64,000 nucleotides of DNA from Datura wrightii (taxonomy: Eukaryota > Streptophyta > Magnoliopsida > Solanales > Solanaceae), in NCBI GenBank assembly GCA_035772735.1, contig JASDFA010000004.1, positions 19,247,501 to 19,311,500 on the forward strand, read 5' to 3'. The notes beneath the pieces are model-generated. The model was given only the letters and a program-made list of their open reading frames with translations, searched no databases and had not been told where the DNA came from. Below are positions 22,544-36,000 of the stretch, piece after piece. The position numbers were made by a program, and so were the translations under genes. The first letter of the stretch is position 1. Each line of letters opens with the position of its first letter.

Positions 22544-24480
22544 CTTAAACCCTTGTTCGTCCTCGAACAACTCTTCTACAGCTCATGCACATGAAGAATC
22601 ACACATAGCTAATTGAAGCAAAATAATTCAAGCTAAGGATATTGTTTTAGATGGAAAGTTAACAATAGAGCATGTAAGATTTAACCATTAAAAGCAAATA
22701 TAACTACGTAAATACTTCCTATCCTCAAGAATCGACTCTCAATCTCAAAAAACTCATGCAAATTAACCTATCAAGAAATCCTACATGAATTTTATCCTTC
22801 ATCAAACATGGTCCCTCACAACAAGAGAGCTACCCAATTCTCACTCACGATTCTTCAAATTTAGAACATGTATAGGTCTATGCATAAGAGATAAGCTTAC
22901 TTTCACAAAGAATTCACATGCCACGTGTATTGACCCATAAGCTTGCCTTTAGTGTTTTACTCCACTAATTTAGGAATGTTCGAAAGTAAGATCAAGTAGG
23001 ATTTAGTGGGTTGTAATGTAAGCTAAGGGCGAGTAGGTACTATTATGGCCAGTAATAGTGACTATCTTCCCTAAGAGCTTTTAATACATCATACTCTCCT
23101 TAAGAATTTCTATCCTCTTACTTCACCTTTATTCTTTTCTCTCTCATTTTCCTCTTTTGTTTCCCCGTTTCATTCAGCATAAATAAGCTGTTGGTAAGGA
23201 GTACTTAAGCAAATTTCTTTAATTTTCTTTTTCACTCTTTTCTTCTTTTACTCCTTACTAACTCTTATTCATTTTTTAAAACAAGTGCACCTCTAGTCTT
23301 TTCTTTAACTCCCGCAACTACTCTTTTCTTTCTTCTTCCAACTCCTGACTCCTTAACTCTCTTTTGCATTTTCACTTAAGCACTTAGGAGTTCTGGATCA
23401 AATTCAAGGGTAATATAAAAAAAAGGATTAAGCTCATTTTTTGGCTAGTAAAGAATAGGCAAAAGGCTCAATAGGGCTAACTAGGATCAAACATTCAGGT
23501 AGGTAAAGCAAGAGATAAAAATTAGGCTCATTCAAAGGAATGCCTAAATCATCTCCTACAATCTACATCCCTCATTCCGCTTTGTATACACACTAGGAAA
23601 GTTCTAGACATTACACAACAACATGGAATATTAAAAAAACTTACACTCTTGGCACATGCTCAATTCAAGACGAATTCAGCAGGCTCCTAACTCAACTAAT
23701 CACAAGATTGCAAAATTCAGCTTTAAGCACATCAAGTCACATTCAAGATCCTAGGTGTCTCAAACAAAGTTATACAATTGCTCACATGCTACTATGGTGG
23801 AGTTTACCAAGAACTCTAAACGTTCAGAGCGCCGGTTCTGTTTCAGAAGAAGCATGATGGCAGTTTTTTACAACACTTGCATCTCACAATCATATATAGC
23901 ACATAACAAGAACATCAAGCCATCAATCAGCTACAGGTTCAAAAACCAAAACCTATTGATTAATTTTCTCTTAAGATGGTCGTCATCCATCTATCGTTGG
24001 GAAAAGTCCCTAACTATTACTAAAAACAGTTATGTACAGACACAGAACAATGTTATTCATCCGCTCAAAGTGCCCTCGGTCGTAAAAGAACTGAAAAGAA
24101 AAACCAACGGGTGGGTGAATCTTGCTCAACTCAACTTTTCCATCCAACAATACCATACAAAGCACTAATTCCATCCGAAATCATTAAGCACAAAATTTTG
24201 AAATTTCCCTCACCCCAGACATAAAATATGATATGTCCCGAAAGCATCAAATTAAAATACATAAAGGGTGAGAAATACTCCCTGAGGCCTCTAGGCCTAG
24301 CTAACAACTTATTTTCTTTTATTTTTGAACAAGTGGATTATCGACCCCACACTCATCCTCTTCCATGCTCTTTAGCTTCCTCTTCCAAGGGTACTCAAAC
24401 TTCCCAAAAATCTGTGCTTAATTCATCACCAGAAATAACAAAAGGTGAAAATAAACAAAATCAAAACAAAAGGAAAATAA
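22544..24480 (-). other. Non-coding 3' body of element B
   Basis: Long stretch without recognisable coding sequence between the post-pol signature and the 3' LTR, as is usual for Athila/Tat elements. It is AT-rich with pyrimidine-rich tracts on + at 23100-23350. The motif TTCGAGGACGAA lies on minus within 22569-22553. The 137-codon frame at 23755-24168 shows no family features and is taken as chance. Confidence 0.55.
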
Positions 24481-24559
24481 AACTGTACCTGTGGTACCCT
24501 TGGGTTGCCTCCCAAGCAGCGCCTGGTTTTACGTCGCTGCACGATATGGACTATCCTTC

Positions 24560-25320
24560 TCAGGACATCCTCAAAAAAGTGTTCCCTTTCGAGAACCATC
24601 TTCTTCTCTTTTTATTCGAGGGAACAACCTCCACTCTGTCCCTCTCTTGTTCCAAATTCTTTTTTTCTTGAAGCCCTCCATCAGACTCGGGCTGAAATGT
24701 GATCCTCTCCTGCAGCAATGGACCTATGGAATCTACCACCCCACACTTAGCCTCTGACAACACACTGACCTTACAAAGGTCTCTGTAGTGTGTGGGTGGG
24801 TCGATTTCTTGGTAAACTCAGAAGAGTTCTTCTTCATCATCGACCCTCATTTTCAGGGTCCCTGCTCTTACATTTATAATTGCTCCTCCAGTGGCCAAGA
24901 ATGACCTTCACAAGATCATAGGTACCTTATCATCAACTTTAAAATCAAGTATGATGAAATCAGCGAGTATAATAAACTTACCCACTTTGATGAGAAGGTC
25001 CTCGATTACTCCATCGGGTACGACTTGATACTTATCTGCTAGCTGCAACATCATTCGTGTTGGCCTCGGCTGACCCAACCCCAAGGTGTTAAACAAAAAT
25101 ATGGGCATTAGATTTACTGCTACCCCTAAATCACATAGATCTCTTATCCCTTCAGCTTTACCAATTTGTATGGGGAGGGTAAAACTCCCTGGGTCTTTGA
25201 GCTTTTTCGGTGTCTTGCTCATACCCTGTAGCCGCACTTCTCAGTCAGTGACACAGTTTGAACATCCGCCAATCTGACTTTGTTGGCTGCCACATATTTC
25301 AAGTACTTAGCATACTTGGG
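24560..25320 (-). pseudogene. Gag-protease remnant of element B
   Basis: The minus reading starts with PKYAKYLKYVAANKVRLADV and SLTEKC (gag C-terminus). After a break come KTPKKLKDPGSFTLPIQIG and the retropepsin core LCDLGVAVNLMP, where Athila/Tat proteins read LCDLGASINLMP. LGLGQPRPTRMMLQLADKYQ and GVIEDLLIKVGKF follow. A frame break near 24908 leads to RSFLATGGAIINVRAGTLKM, still protease-like. A charged stretch (24763-24560, EKKNLEQERDRVEVVPSNKK) then stops just before the post-pol signature. RT, RNase H and integrase are absent rather than mutated, which indicates one large deletion or a non-autonomous design. Confidence 0.8.
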
Positions 25321-25340
25321 CATTCTCTACAAAACATCAA

Positions 25341-26392
25341 GTAAAGGAAATTTATGTATGGTGTATTGTCATTCATTATTCCTTTCACATTATATTTTTA
25401 AAAAATTCAGTTTAATATTTAAATTTTCTTTAGAGTAAAATTACAAAGGCATAAGTATTTTCTAGTAATTTTATTAAAATGTTTTTAAATTTTTTTTGTT
25501 AAAATAATAGGTAGCCTTTTATTTCTAAAAGATTTTGGCTAAAAGTAAAAATTTTATGTCAACAAACATAAATGAAAAATCACCTAAAATGATTGAGTGA
25601 TTTTTTGAATGAAATATCAAAAGTTGAGTGATTATTGAGTTATAAAACAAAGAAAAAAAATTTTGTGGGTGAAACATGAATAGTTAAGTGACTGTTGAGT
25701 TATAAAAATAAAATAAAATAATAGAAATTCGGAGTAAATTATCCTTAGTTAATTGAAGATCTAAAAAACTAACTCCATATTTATTTGTTTAAACAAAAAA
25801 GGAATTACATACTTCAAAACTATAGGGTAATAGGGGTCGTTTTGTTCCAAGCACAACTATGCAGAGTTAATAATCTCAAAATTATAATTCCAAAAATTAC
25901 CATTCATATGTTACGTCAGTTGGATGGAAAATACAAAAACTTTAATAAATTTTTTTTATCAATATCAATTAATATTCATAATTAAACATGAGATAAATAT
26001 AATCCAAAATTTTAAGTTAAGGTTAATACCCTAATCTCGATAACCAAACGATCCTAAAAAGTACTAGAATGATACAAGAGAATTTATTTTCTTAATTTTA
26101 AACAGAGTACAACAAATTGACCTTTTGTTTACATGAATAGAAATCCCTTCGTCCAAAATTAGTATTCATGTTTTGCTTCTCGAGAATTAATTTAACTGAT
26201 TTTTAAATTTAAATTAAATTATATTAATATTTTAAAATTATAATTTAAATATTAAAAAACTATACAAAAAATAGTACAAGTTACAATTTTTTTCATACTA
26301 ATATAATGAAAAAAAAAGATGTTAAGATAATCAAAATTTATATGTTTTGGCCCACGTGACCTACATTATTTGTTTGGTTTAATAAATAATAA
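25341..26392. other. AT-rich spacer, nothing recognised
   Basis: Very AT-rich with short direct repeats of a GTTGAGTGATTATTGAGTTATAAAA type near 25620-25700. No coding sequence, LTR boundary or RNA gene could be supported. Confidence 0.5.
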
Positions 26393-28508
26393 TGTAACAA
26401 CCTGCATGTCGTTACAAGGGGAACGAACTTAGGACTCTCAAAAAAGGCAAAAATCTGAGGAAAAGTAATGTGAAATGAGCTAAGTGTTGAACTGATGATT
26501 TTTTGGAAGCTACTGGTTTCAGGGGACCCATGCAACAATAAAGTTCCCGCTGCAATGAGACCATGGTAACAGTTGGAGTCCCACCGCAATGGACTGGGAA
26601 TTAACCATTGGATTCACTGTAACGGTCTCCTGACCACTGTAGCGGGTCCGCTGCAGTGGAAATGTGACCGCTGTAGTGGACGATGGGAATCAAAAAGTGG
26701 GTTTAAGTGAGATTTCTAGGGTTACACCCCATTATCTCCAAAAGCACGAAGAGAAGGGTTGGAAGGTGAATTTCTTCCCCAGGTCAGTGAATTCCTCTCC
26801 CAAAGTAAGTTTCTTGAATTCCTACCTTCATGGTGGATTGCGATGACTTCGGGATTCCTATAGAATCTTTAATGGGAGAATTCTAAGTTGTGAAATCCTA
26901 GGTTGATAGACAAGGGTAGGATGATCGGGAGTTAAATGGGTGGTGTGATTAGAAGTTTTAGGGGTAATGATCATACCCCTAAGGTTTATTTTCTAGAGAA
27001 CTTGCGTTATGCGGGAATTGAGTCCTAGAACTAGGTGAAGTTGGGGTTTTACATTTAAAAGTGCCCTGAAGAGAAGGATTTGTACTTTTAAGACCCTTAT
27101 TTGAAGAGTAAATAACGAAATTACTTTGTCTTGTTGTTGTATATTTTGAACATTCCGAGGCATTGAGAAAGGGCAAGGCTCCAGCGGAATAGCTGACTTT
27201 TCATATCCAAAAATCGAGGTAGGTTAGGGTTTTGAGGGATTAGACTCTATAAAACGGCAAGTATGTTTTGTGCAATGATGATATGTGATTGGTTTGTGGA
27301 CGTTACTTGTTATGAGATTTTCCTGTTGAATAAACTGTTGAAAGAATGTGGATATGATGTGGTATTTGAACTGTTATGAAACTAAATTAAGTTGTTAAGT
27401 AAAGATATTTTACATTGTTATTGAGATGTTTGCTGGTACGTAATTATGCAAGTGAAGGAGTAGATTGTAAACTCTTGTGTGTTTAAATAATGCACTTTGT
27501 TGTTTTAAATTAAATTAGAATGGTTAGGATAGTAATAATATCCTAAGATGAGAGGCTCGTGCCCGAGGGGAGTATTCGGGCGAGCGACATGGATTGAGTG
27601 GCTCGTGTCCCAGGGGAGCATCTTGACAAGCATATGAGCAGGAGCAGGTACCATGCCGGTACAGTGTATGAATTTCTAGAGTCCCATGCAGATCATGAAT
27701 GGAAGGGAAAAAATAAGACCCTCTAGCATGTGTGTACATTGATTTTGATGACAGAGTGTTTATGGTGATATAACGGAGGCGTGTGCACAAAATGTTACCA
27801 TTTGTTCTATTTTATGATGTGTGTGCAACGTGCTTGTGACTTGGAATGAATAAGTACTAAGTGGTAGAGTTAACTTTATGATCCTGTGCTTGCAACCCAA
27901 ATGAGGAAAGTGGGAAATGTTTAAAGCATGATATGATTAACGATCAGTGATGTTGAATTGTTTCTTTCTTGTGATGAATTGCATAAATCCCTTGTGATTA
28001 TGAGTAGTTGTGAATTGTTGTAAAAAGATTGTGGATAGTCTTATTAAGTATCTGAATGTGTGAACTGCTGAAGACTGGTGAACTAATGTAGGTGCAGCTA
28101 AGTCGAGTTACTGCCTCGAGCAGTACCACTATAGTGAAACTTCTTCTATTGCGGTGAGATCGCTATAGCAGTCAAGTGATTGCCACAGCGGAAGGCCCAA
28201 TCTAGTGAGCAGGCCGGCTGTCACCTGGGGAAAGTTAATGTACTTGTAATGTTTATTGTACTTTTATATGATGCTTTGGACTGGTTATATATTATTGTTG
28301 TCATACTTATATGTTATTATGTAAGGTCGGCCGATGATACCTACCAGTATCGTGTCTCGTACTGACCCTACTCCTACACTTCTTTTTGGAGTATAGAATT
28401 CGATCCAAGAAGCTCCTCCCATCCTCACCTAAAAACAGCAACGGTTCCTCTTGAAAGTGAGCGAGTGCAATGGCGAGCAGTCCCGTTCTTTCGATGAAGG
28501 TTGCAACA
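26393..28508 (+). mobile_element. Probable solo gypsy LTR H (about 2.1 kb)
   Basis: Ends TGTAACAACC and GGTTGCAACA are near-inverted (8 of 10). Inside, a cluster of CCGCTGCAGTGG-like phrases lies at 26520-26690. A GCTCGTGYCC(C)AGGGGAG repeat lies at 27553-27620, and a U5-type block GTGTCTCGTACTGACCCTAC near 28351-28370, a form common in Solanaceae gypsy LTRs. No PBS or polypurine tract adjoins it. The flanking 5-mers (AATAA and TTTCT) do not match, so the right boundary or the solo-LTR reading may be wrong. Confidence 0.5.
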
Positions 28509-30743
28509 TTTCTTTTATCCTTAACTAAAAAATAAAAACTTTTAATTAAATAATTATTTTATAATACATTGAACGTGGATAAAGAAAATTTTTTCATCAG
28601 CCCATGGACTATGACTAATGGAGTAATGGAAACAGATGATAATATCTATTCAATTTATTTGAAGATTAAAATAAATAAATTTTAAAACAAACACTTGGTT
28701 ATTGTTATTGATTTCTTTCATCTTCCTTATTTGATTATTATTATTGATTTCTTTCATCTTTTTGATTATTAAAGGTGTAAATTTGCTTGGTTATTAGCTA
28801 TAGTTATTTTAATCTTTATTATTGATTCTTTTTATCTTCCTCATTAATTATTTTTTGCACAAACCTTTCACATTTTAAGCAAACTGTTTAAAGTGCACAA
28901 TAAAGTGTATTCTGATCACTTTATCACATTATCAGAATTTATATTTCTCTTGTTTATGTTAGAAATTTTCTTTTCAAAAACAATAATTCTTTTCTTGCCT
29001 ATTTCACTGAGTGTTGTATTTTGAAGAAAACAGTCACAGATATATTTGTTTCTTTGGATTAGACAACTTTATTTTTTACTTACAACCTTTTTCTATATAG
29101 GGACTTTTATTTATGTCTTAATGAATACTTTCTCATATAAAACTAACTATGTTTAACAAAATAATCATAATTGCGTTGTAATATAGCCATAAAATGAAAA
29201 ACAATTTGGTCTATGTATTTTATAAAGTGCTTTTGTTGGACAACAACATAAATAATTGAAAGAATGAAAATGACCTAAGGAGGATTACCAACATTCCTCT
29301 TTATATATGTTGCAATATTTTTTAAAAAAATATCTCAATATTTTATTTTATATTTAATTTGCCATGAATTTCTTTCTACTTTGTAGTATACCTCAATCAT
29401 GTAAACATACAGCAAACAAGGATGCAGGGGTTAACATGACATTACCAATTGAATTGCTCTTCCCAGTGTGTGGCAACAAAATGAAAATTAAATTGTAAAC
29501 TCAATTTTTATTTTATTGATAGCTATATTGAGACATATAATCCAATTCTGATATTGTTATGGTCTGATGAAATGAATATGTCATACTACTGATTGAGATA
29601 TTGAGCTGTGACGTGTTTCATTTATGTAATTTTGATAATTTTCAGTATATATATAATGAATATCACTCTTTCTTCTTTCCATGTTCTTGTAAATAGATTA
29701 TCTTTTACGAATCCTCTATATATTTTTTAGCTCGATATAAATTAAAAATTGAAGAAACATATAACTAAAAGAGTATTTTATTTTTGATTCATGGCCACTG
29801 AAACGTTCTCAAGCAATTCAAAAGGCCCCTTAATACTGAAATAAAAATTGTTTATTGCTTTTCTCGATCCAAATATACTTGTGGTTAGATATTCATTCTT
29901 AGTTTTAGATACCATAGTTTTATAATATTGAAATATTATAAATTTGATTGGATGATCATCCAAATGTTCACAGCATATCATCATATTACTATATAAGTGG
30001 GAAATATCTAAGTCAAAAGGTGAATTACGAAAATATCCTTTCAAAAGTTAAGAAATCATTTATCTTGTAATTAATAATTTATTATCTAGAAATTACTAAA
30101 AAATTATTTTTCCTTTAATATTTATTTTAGGATTCAATGAATTTGACTGTACCATGTACTCACATGTAAACGTTTTTAAAATTTAATATTTTTAAATTTG
30201 CTTTAGAATGTTAGAATTTGAAGAGTTGAATGAAGATATATCAAATATATATCAAACTCATTTAATTATTTCACCGCAAAACTAAAAATATCTTTTAAAA
30301 AAAACTCATAATCATAATCATACCATCATATCTATAATCTATAATCCATATGTATATCTCTATACTATTATAAAAGTGGGAAGCAAAATAGTTAAAAGTT
30401 TAATTAACAAAATGTCCATCAAAAATTGAAACTCTTTTACCCTTCATGTAGAAAAATATTCTAATTAAATTAATTATTTTCAGTTATATATTCTTATTAT
30501 TTATAATATCAAACTTTTCACATCTCATCTTCTATATAACATGTAACTTATTTTTTAATTAATCACTAAGTCACTCAACTTATGAAAACCTATAGACTTT
30601 GAAAAGTTAAATGAAGTTATTAAATATAGACTAATTTAATTAATAGTCAAGTAGAAGAAATCTCCAACAAATACCATTAAAAAACTGTTTAAAGGCTCTA
30701 AATGATTTTCATTCCTAAGGATATCTATAGTATTTTTTTCTTC
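28509..30743. other. AT-rich spacer before copia E
   Basis: No coding sequence or element boundary recognised. It is low-complexity AT-rich DNA with scattered poly-A and poly-T runs. This is the left flank of the copia E insertion; the right flank resumes at 41447. Confidence 0.5.
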
Positions 30744-30748
30744 AAGTT

Positions 30749-30912
30749 TGTTATAAATATATTTGTATTATTGTAAATGTCAATAAAGATATTTGTATTG
30801 TAGTGGATACGAGTGTTTATATTATAGTGAAAGCTTATCTTTTGATGAAAAGTTAGGAGGAATGATCCTTATAAATAGAGGGGTTCTCCTTCATTATTTT
30901 TTTATCCCATCA
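30749..30912 (+). mobile_element. 5' LTR of copia E, first part
   Basis: It begins TGTTATAAATATATTTG, has a TATA box TATAAATAG at 30870-30878 and runs to CCCATCA, where the CACTA element interrupts it. The uninterrupted order is seen in the 3' LTR (CCCATCAAGAGAAATAAG near 41365). Confidence 0.92.
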
Positions 30913-30944
30913 CACTACTAAAAAATAGTAAAAAAATGAGGGCC

Positions 30945-31300
30945 ATTTTCCGACAGACAACGTCGAATTTTTGGCTAAAAATGACGGAAAACCGATGGAC
31001 AAAGGGTCATTGGAATATGTCGCGTCGGAAATAAAAAACCGACGGACAACATCAGATATTACCAATGGACGTCCGTCGGTTTTGGTGAATTTTAATTCTG
31101 TGGGTTTTTAAAATATTACCCGACGGGAAAAAAGTTATCAACGGACACTGTCGGTAATTTTTAATTATTAATTAATTTTTTAAATCATAATTACCGACGT
31201 TTTCCTTCAGTATGTTCTGAGTTTTAAAGAACATATCGATGGACATTGTCGGTTTGTCCGTCGATTTTTTGGGTTTCTTGTGGTATGTATTTGTAGAAAA
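30945..31300. repeat. CACTA subterminal repeats, left
   Basis: Repeated CCGACGGACAAC, CCGATGGACAAAG, GTCCGTCGGTTTTGG and ACACTGTCGGTAA phrases. In CACTA elements such repeats bind the TNPA-type protein and bring the ends together. Confidence 0.85.
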
Positions 31301-31479
31301 TTGACGGACTTATCTAAGCTGTCCATCAGTTTTCTGCAAACGCACCAGCAGCAAAAAACTGCAATTTCACACCCAATTTTTTTGTCCTACAAACAAAATG
31401 TAATCAAAGTAAAACAATACGTAAAATTTATCAAACTTATTACTTACCAATTCTCTAGTTATCGTCCCTTGGCTCTTTG

Positions 31480-32564
31480 CACCCCCAATGTGCAACGAAC
31501 CACCTTTCCCTTCACTCCTGGCCTTCTTCGCCTGTTCACACTTTACCTTAAATTCAGGCGTGTTCCAATATTCCCGAAGCGCCTCGAAAAGATGAGGTAG
31601 GATCCATTTAGGCCTCTTGTTCTTTAATATTGCATCCCTAACTCAATCTGACATCCTTGAACTACCTTTCCTCTCGTGGTTCGTGGCTATCTTCTTATCG
31701 TGCTGAGGTAGCCAAGTACACAATGTCTGTAATCAAGGATCAACAGTATTAGTGATATATAATAATCACGGGTCAAAGAAGAATTTTATGAAATAATAAT
31801 TCATTTATATACCTTAAACTCATTAAACATGCCCTGTCGAACCCGATGTGGTATTTCAATCCTACTCGGATAAGGTCGATCATATATCCTCCGAATGCTC
31901 TCCCTTAGATGATTTCTGGCCTCTTTTCTCGGATGAAACCTGTAAAAATGACAATAAACATGTCAAGTCATAAATATAATATTTAAGATTAAATATTATA
32001 AATCTAAATCAAAAATAAAATCAAACTTAGCCAGATCCATCAGGCACGATCACCAGTCTACCGAGACTGTCTATATCTCCTGGTTGTGGTTCTCCAACTA
32101 TTGGTGCTGGTGCTGGTGCTGGTGCTGGTGTTGGTGGTGGTGCCAATGTCGGTGTCGGTGCTCTATATGATTTGGTCAAGGGTGGAGTACTAAAAGCACC
32201 CTGTGAGTCTGAGTTAGAGTTACTATCTTTGAGTCACAAGCCGACAATTCATGTCAGGAGATGATCCAATCGGGGAAGGAGTACCAAACGATGAATACGT
32301 CGAGTTTCCCCGTGGTGGACGAATGCTAGCTATAGGCATGAAAGTGTGAGAAGTAGTAGGAAATGGAGGAAGTGATGAATGTGTTGGATGCCCAGTACCA
32401 TAGGGGACATAGGACAAACATGGAGAAGAATGTGTATGTGGATTAGATGAAAGGCCACCTGAAGCAGCACTAGAATCTAGTGGTCTCCTATGTGTTTTCC
32501 TACTACTCTTACTCGATTCACTACCCTTACTAGTTTGACCTCGATCACCTAAAGACATTTGCAT
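31480..32564 (-). pseudogene. Transposase_24 (Ptta/En/Spm-type) gene of CACTA, several exons
   Basis: It starts at ATG 32564 (MQMSLGDRGQTSKGSESSKS), a Ser/Pro-rich N-terminus of 113 codons in its first exon. A second segment encodes a Pro-Ala run from a GGTGCT repeat at about 32104-32150, then GEPQPGDIDSLGRLVIVPDG. Two further exon-like pieces, at 31940-31810 (FHPRKEARNHLRESIRRIYD) and 31730-31490 (TLCTWLPQHDK, FEALREYWNTPEFKVKCEQA, GGSLHIGGA), match the plant Ptta/En/Spm transposase domain (PF03004). A stop breaks the last piece after SSRMSD. The accessory CACTA protein is thought to bind the subterminal repeats. Exon limits are approximate. Confidence 0.75.
32104..32150 (-). repeat. GGTGCT hexanucleotide repeat in coding DNA
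   Basis: The run GGTGCTGGTGCT... on + encodes alternating Pro and Ala on the minus-strand reading of the CACTA accessory gene. Variants with GGTGTT and GGTGGT follow. Confidence 0.8.
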
Positions 32565-33074
32565 ATAAGTTTACATGCATTATAAAATATAATTAAAATA
32601 ATAATATAAGTATATATTAGATATAATAATTATTTAAAAGAATTAATTAAGTTACTTGCTAATCATCATTCTCCCATTCTTCCTCCTCACTTGTTTCATT
32701 TCCATCATTCTCCCATTGTTTCTCATCACTTGTTTCATAATCAATTTGATTCTTCTCCCTCACTTGGTTCATTTTCATTATCTAATTCATCCTCAACATT
32801 TTACAATTTTAATTACTACATCATCATTAGAAACTTATTCTAATATGTGTTCAGAATGTTCTAAACTTTGTTCTAACTTATCATCCACTGTTTGATGAAC
32901 AACTGTCAAATCATTTTGGTACGCCACATCCAACACATTATCAATCTCTATCCGACTCATGGGCTTAGTCTATATAACAACCCACCAATCAGCCTTGTCT
33001 CTATGCAGAGGATATGAAGCATAATACACCTGCTTCGCATTTTGTGCAATGATGAAAGGATCATAACGGTCATA

Positions 33075-36000
33075 CTATCTGGTGTGCTTAACTTTAATTA
33101 TATTATGTTGTTGATTAACTCTAGTACCTCCGTGCGATGGATCAAACCACTTACACCGAAATAGTACTATTTTTTTCCTCGGCCATCCAGCATACCTAAC
33201 TTCCATTATCTCTTGCATCACACCATAATAATCAACCGTTTGGCCATTACCGTCTACATCTCCTTTAACGCACACTACACTATTATTGGTTTTTTTATAC
33301 TTAGAAGTTTCCTCTGTTTGAAACTTGAAACCATTGACACAATATTTATGTATGGACTGAATTTGACAATCAGGCACGAGGGCAACATCACTCACAATTT
33401 GCAAATGTTCAATATTGTTATTTTCCTCATGAACCTACATAGTGTTTAAAAAAATTATTTAAACAAATGATTATGTTGTACTTATATCGTTAACATGATA
33501 TTAAACACTTACATAGTCTTTTAGCCAATCAGAGACCCTCGTATATATGGCATCATTACCCCACTGTCCTACAAAGTAACTGATCAATCACATTAATTTT
33601 AAATTAGTATAAGAATTACTATTTAAATAATATAATTCAATAATATCATTTAGAACTTACTCAAGATGTGGTTGTATTTCGGGGAAATAAGAAAAATATG
33701 TGTCATAATAGATTGCATTTCCATACTACTCAAACCTCGTCTGGTTCGTTTTTTAGAACCTCGACCTGGTTGATTAAAAATTGAAATCAGCGGGTAGCTT
33801 GGGTCAATATCACCATCGTCATTGCGGGTAGGCCTATTTCTTAAAGTTGGCACTTGCTGCTCAAAATAGTAAGAACAAAAATGAGTAGTTTTCCTTGCAA
33901 GATAAGCTTCATAGATAGATCCTTCAATCTTAGACCGCTGCTTAACAGTTCTTTTGCACTTGCCAATAGTTCTGTATAAAATTTTGATGTTAGTAATTTG
34001 GTTAAACCAACTTTAAAAAAATGAATTCATTGTGTATAGAGTCATAGTTTTAGTACCTTTCGAATGGATACATCCATCTGTATTGAACTGGGCCTCCAAG
34101 ACGCGCCTCATGTACGAGGTGAATCGGTAAATGTTCCATCACATCAAAGAATCTGCACGGGAAGATCTTTTCCAACTTAGTAGTAATCACAGGAATATTC
34201 TCATCGATCCTTTCTAAGTTATCCTCCCACAAAGTGTTACCATAAAAATCTTTGAAGAACAAACTTACCTCTATGATTGGATTCCATATCCTATCAGGTA
34301 GCCGGTTAAATACAATGAGAATCAAAGTTTCTATAAAAACATGATAATCATGACTTTTCATACCACACAACTTCCCTTCGTTCATATATTCACGTTTCCC
34401 CAAAGTTGAAGCATAGCCCTCAGGCATCCTCAAATTTTTAACCCACTCACAAATCTCACATTTTTCATCCAATGTGAATGAAAAGCTCGCCTTGGGCTTT
34501 AACAATTTATTATTGTGTGTTTCTTGCAACTCTAGTTCCTTTCTTCTGCAGTATTCTTTTAAGTCCATTCTAGCCTTTGGATTATCTTTTGTCTTACCCT
34601 TAACATCCATCACGGTGTTGAACAAATTATCAAATAATTTTTTTCAATGTGCAACACATCAAGATTGTGTCATAGAAGATTGTCCTTCCAACACGGCAAC
34701 TCCCAAAATATGCTTTGTTTTGTCCAATTATGTCCAACACTATATCCAGGAAGTCTACAAGGTATAGCATCTGTAGCCTTTGGTAAGTGACAAACTCTCT
34801 CCCAAATTTTACTTGCTGACAATAATGGAGGTGGCAGATCATTTTCAACCTTATTCTTTTGGAAGACATGTTTCATTCTTCTAAACTCGTGATCCACTGG
34901 CAAGAACCGACGGTGACAATCAAACCATGAATTTTTATGACCATATTTTAATGTGAATGCTTTAATATTTTCCATGGAATATGCACAAGCTAATTTTCCA
35001 CCGGTCATCCAACCAGACAACATCCCATACACCGAAAAATCATTTATAGTCTACATTAAACAAGCACGCAAAAGAAAATTTTGCTTAGTTGATATGTCAT
35101 AAGTCACTACACCTTCAGACCAAAATTGTTTTAACTTGTCTATCGGAAGTTGTAGATAAACATCAATCAAACTTTTTGGATTGTGGGGACCTAGGATAAT
35201 ACAACTTAGAAATATGTAGGGACTCATCATACACATTTCAGGTGGAAGATTATACGGAGTAAGGCATACAGGCCAGCAAGAATAGGGTGCAATAGAAACA
35301 GAGAATGGTGTAAAACCATCTGCACACAAGTCTAATCTAATATTTCTTGGTTCACTAGCAAAATCAGGATAAGTTCTCTCAACATGTTTCCAAGCTTCTC
35401 CATCTGATGGATGAGACATAACACCAGGAGCCCTTCTATTCTCACGGTGCCATCTCATATGTGGAGCAGAACTTATCGACGTGTACAACCTCTTTAACCG
35501 AGGTATAAGAGGTAAATAATGCATCGCCTTAATTGGAACCATCTTCCCACCAGGAATCCGCTTAAAACGAGCATGTCCTCAAAACTTGCAATTTTCTAGA
35601 TCCCCATCATTCTTATAGAACAACATGCAACCATTTTCACAACAATGAATTCTATCATACGACAATCCTAACTTGGAAAATAAATTTCTTTGCCTGATAG
35701 AAATTCTTAGGTACGTTCAACTCAGGGTTAACGAGTTCCCCCAAAAGACCAACCATAGAGTCCACAACAACTTGAGGAACACTCCAATCTGATTTGATAT
35801 TGATTAGTCTAACTGCAACGGAAAACTCAAAATGTGGACTCCCTATACATAGTGGATGATTAGCTTCTTCTAGTTGTTCGTAGAAATGTATTGCTTCTTC
35901 ATTGGGAGTTTCTTCGAAATATTGTTCGAGTTCCATCCCATATTGTATTCCGAACACATCATTAACCATTTCATGCACTCTCTCATGTTGAACACTAGTT

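Larger units (their letters stand above)
20944..25340 (-). mobile_element. Athila/Tat-like gypsy element B, internally deleted
   Basis: Read on minus: a gag-protease remnant (about 25320-24760), a post-pol stretch with GCTTGGGAGGCAACCCAAGG near 24520-24500 (a hallmark found after pol in Athila/Tat elements), a long non-coding part, the motif TTCGAGGACGAA, a short polypurine tract, and a 3' LTR (22543-20944). RT, RNase H and integrase are missing: protease-like sequence runs almost straight into the post-pol region. The 5' end is lost at about 25340. Confidence 0.7.

Noticed and set aside
23755..24168. 137-codon open frame on +
   Set aside because: No domain, signal or family pattern; it lies in the non-coding 3' body of the minus-strand element B. 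Its length is not remarkable in this setting.
26393..28508. Complete gypsy element rather than a solo LTR
   Set aside because: No PBS follows 28508, no polypurine tract precedes 26393, and no coding remnant is present.
32656..32895. Hydrophobic 79-codon frame on + resembling membrane segments
   Set aside because: AT-rich intron-like DNA between two minus-strand CACTA exons; the hydrophobic look follows from T-rich codons.
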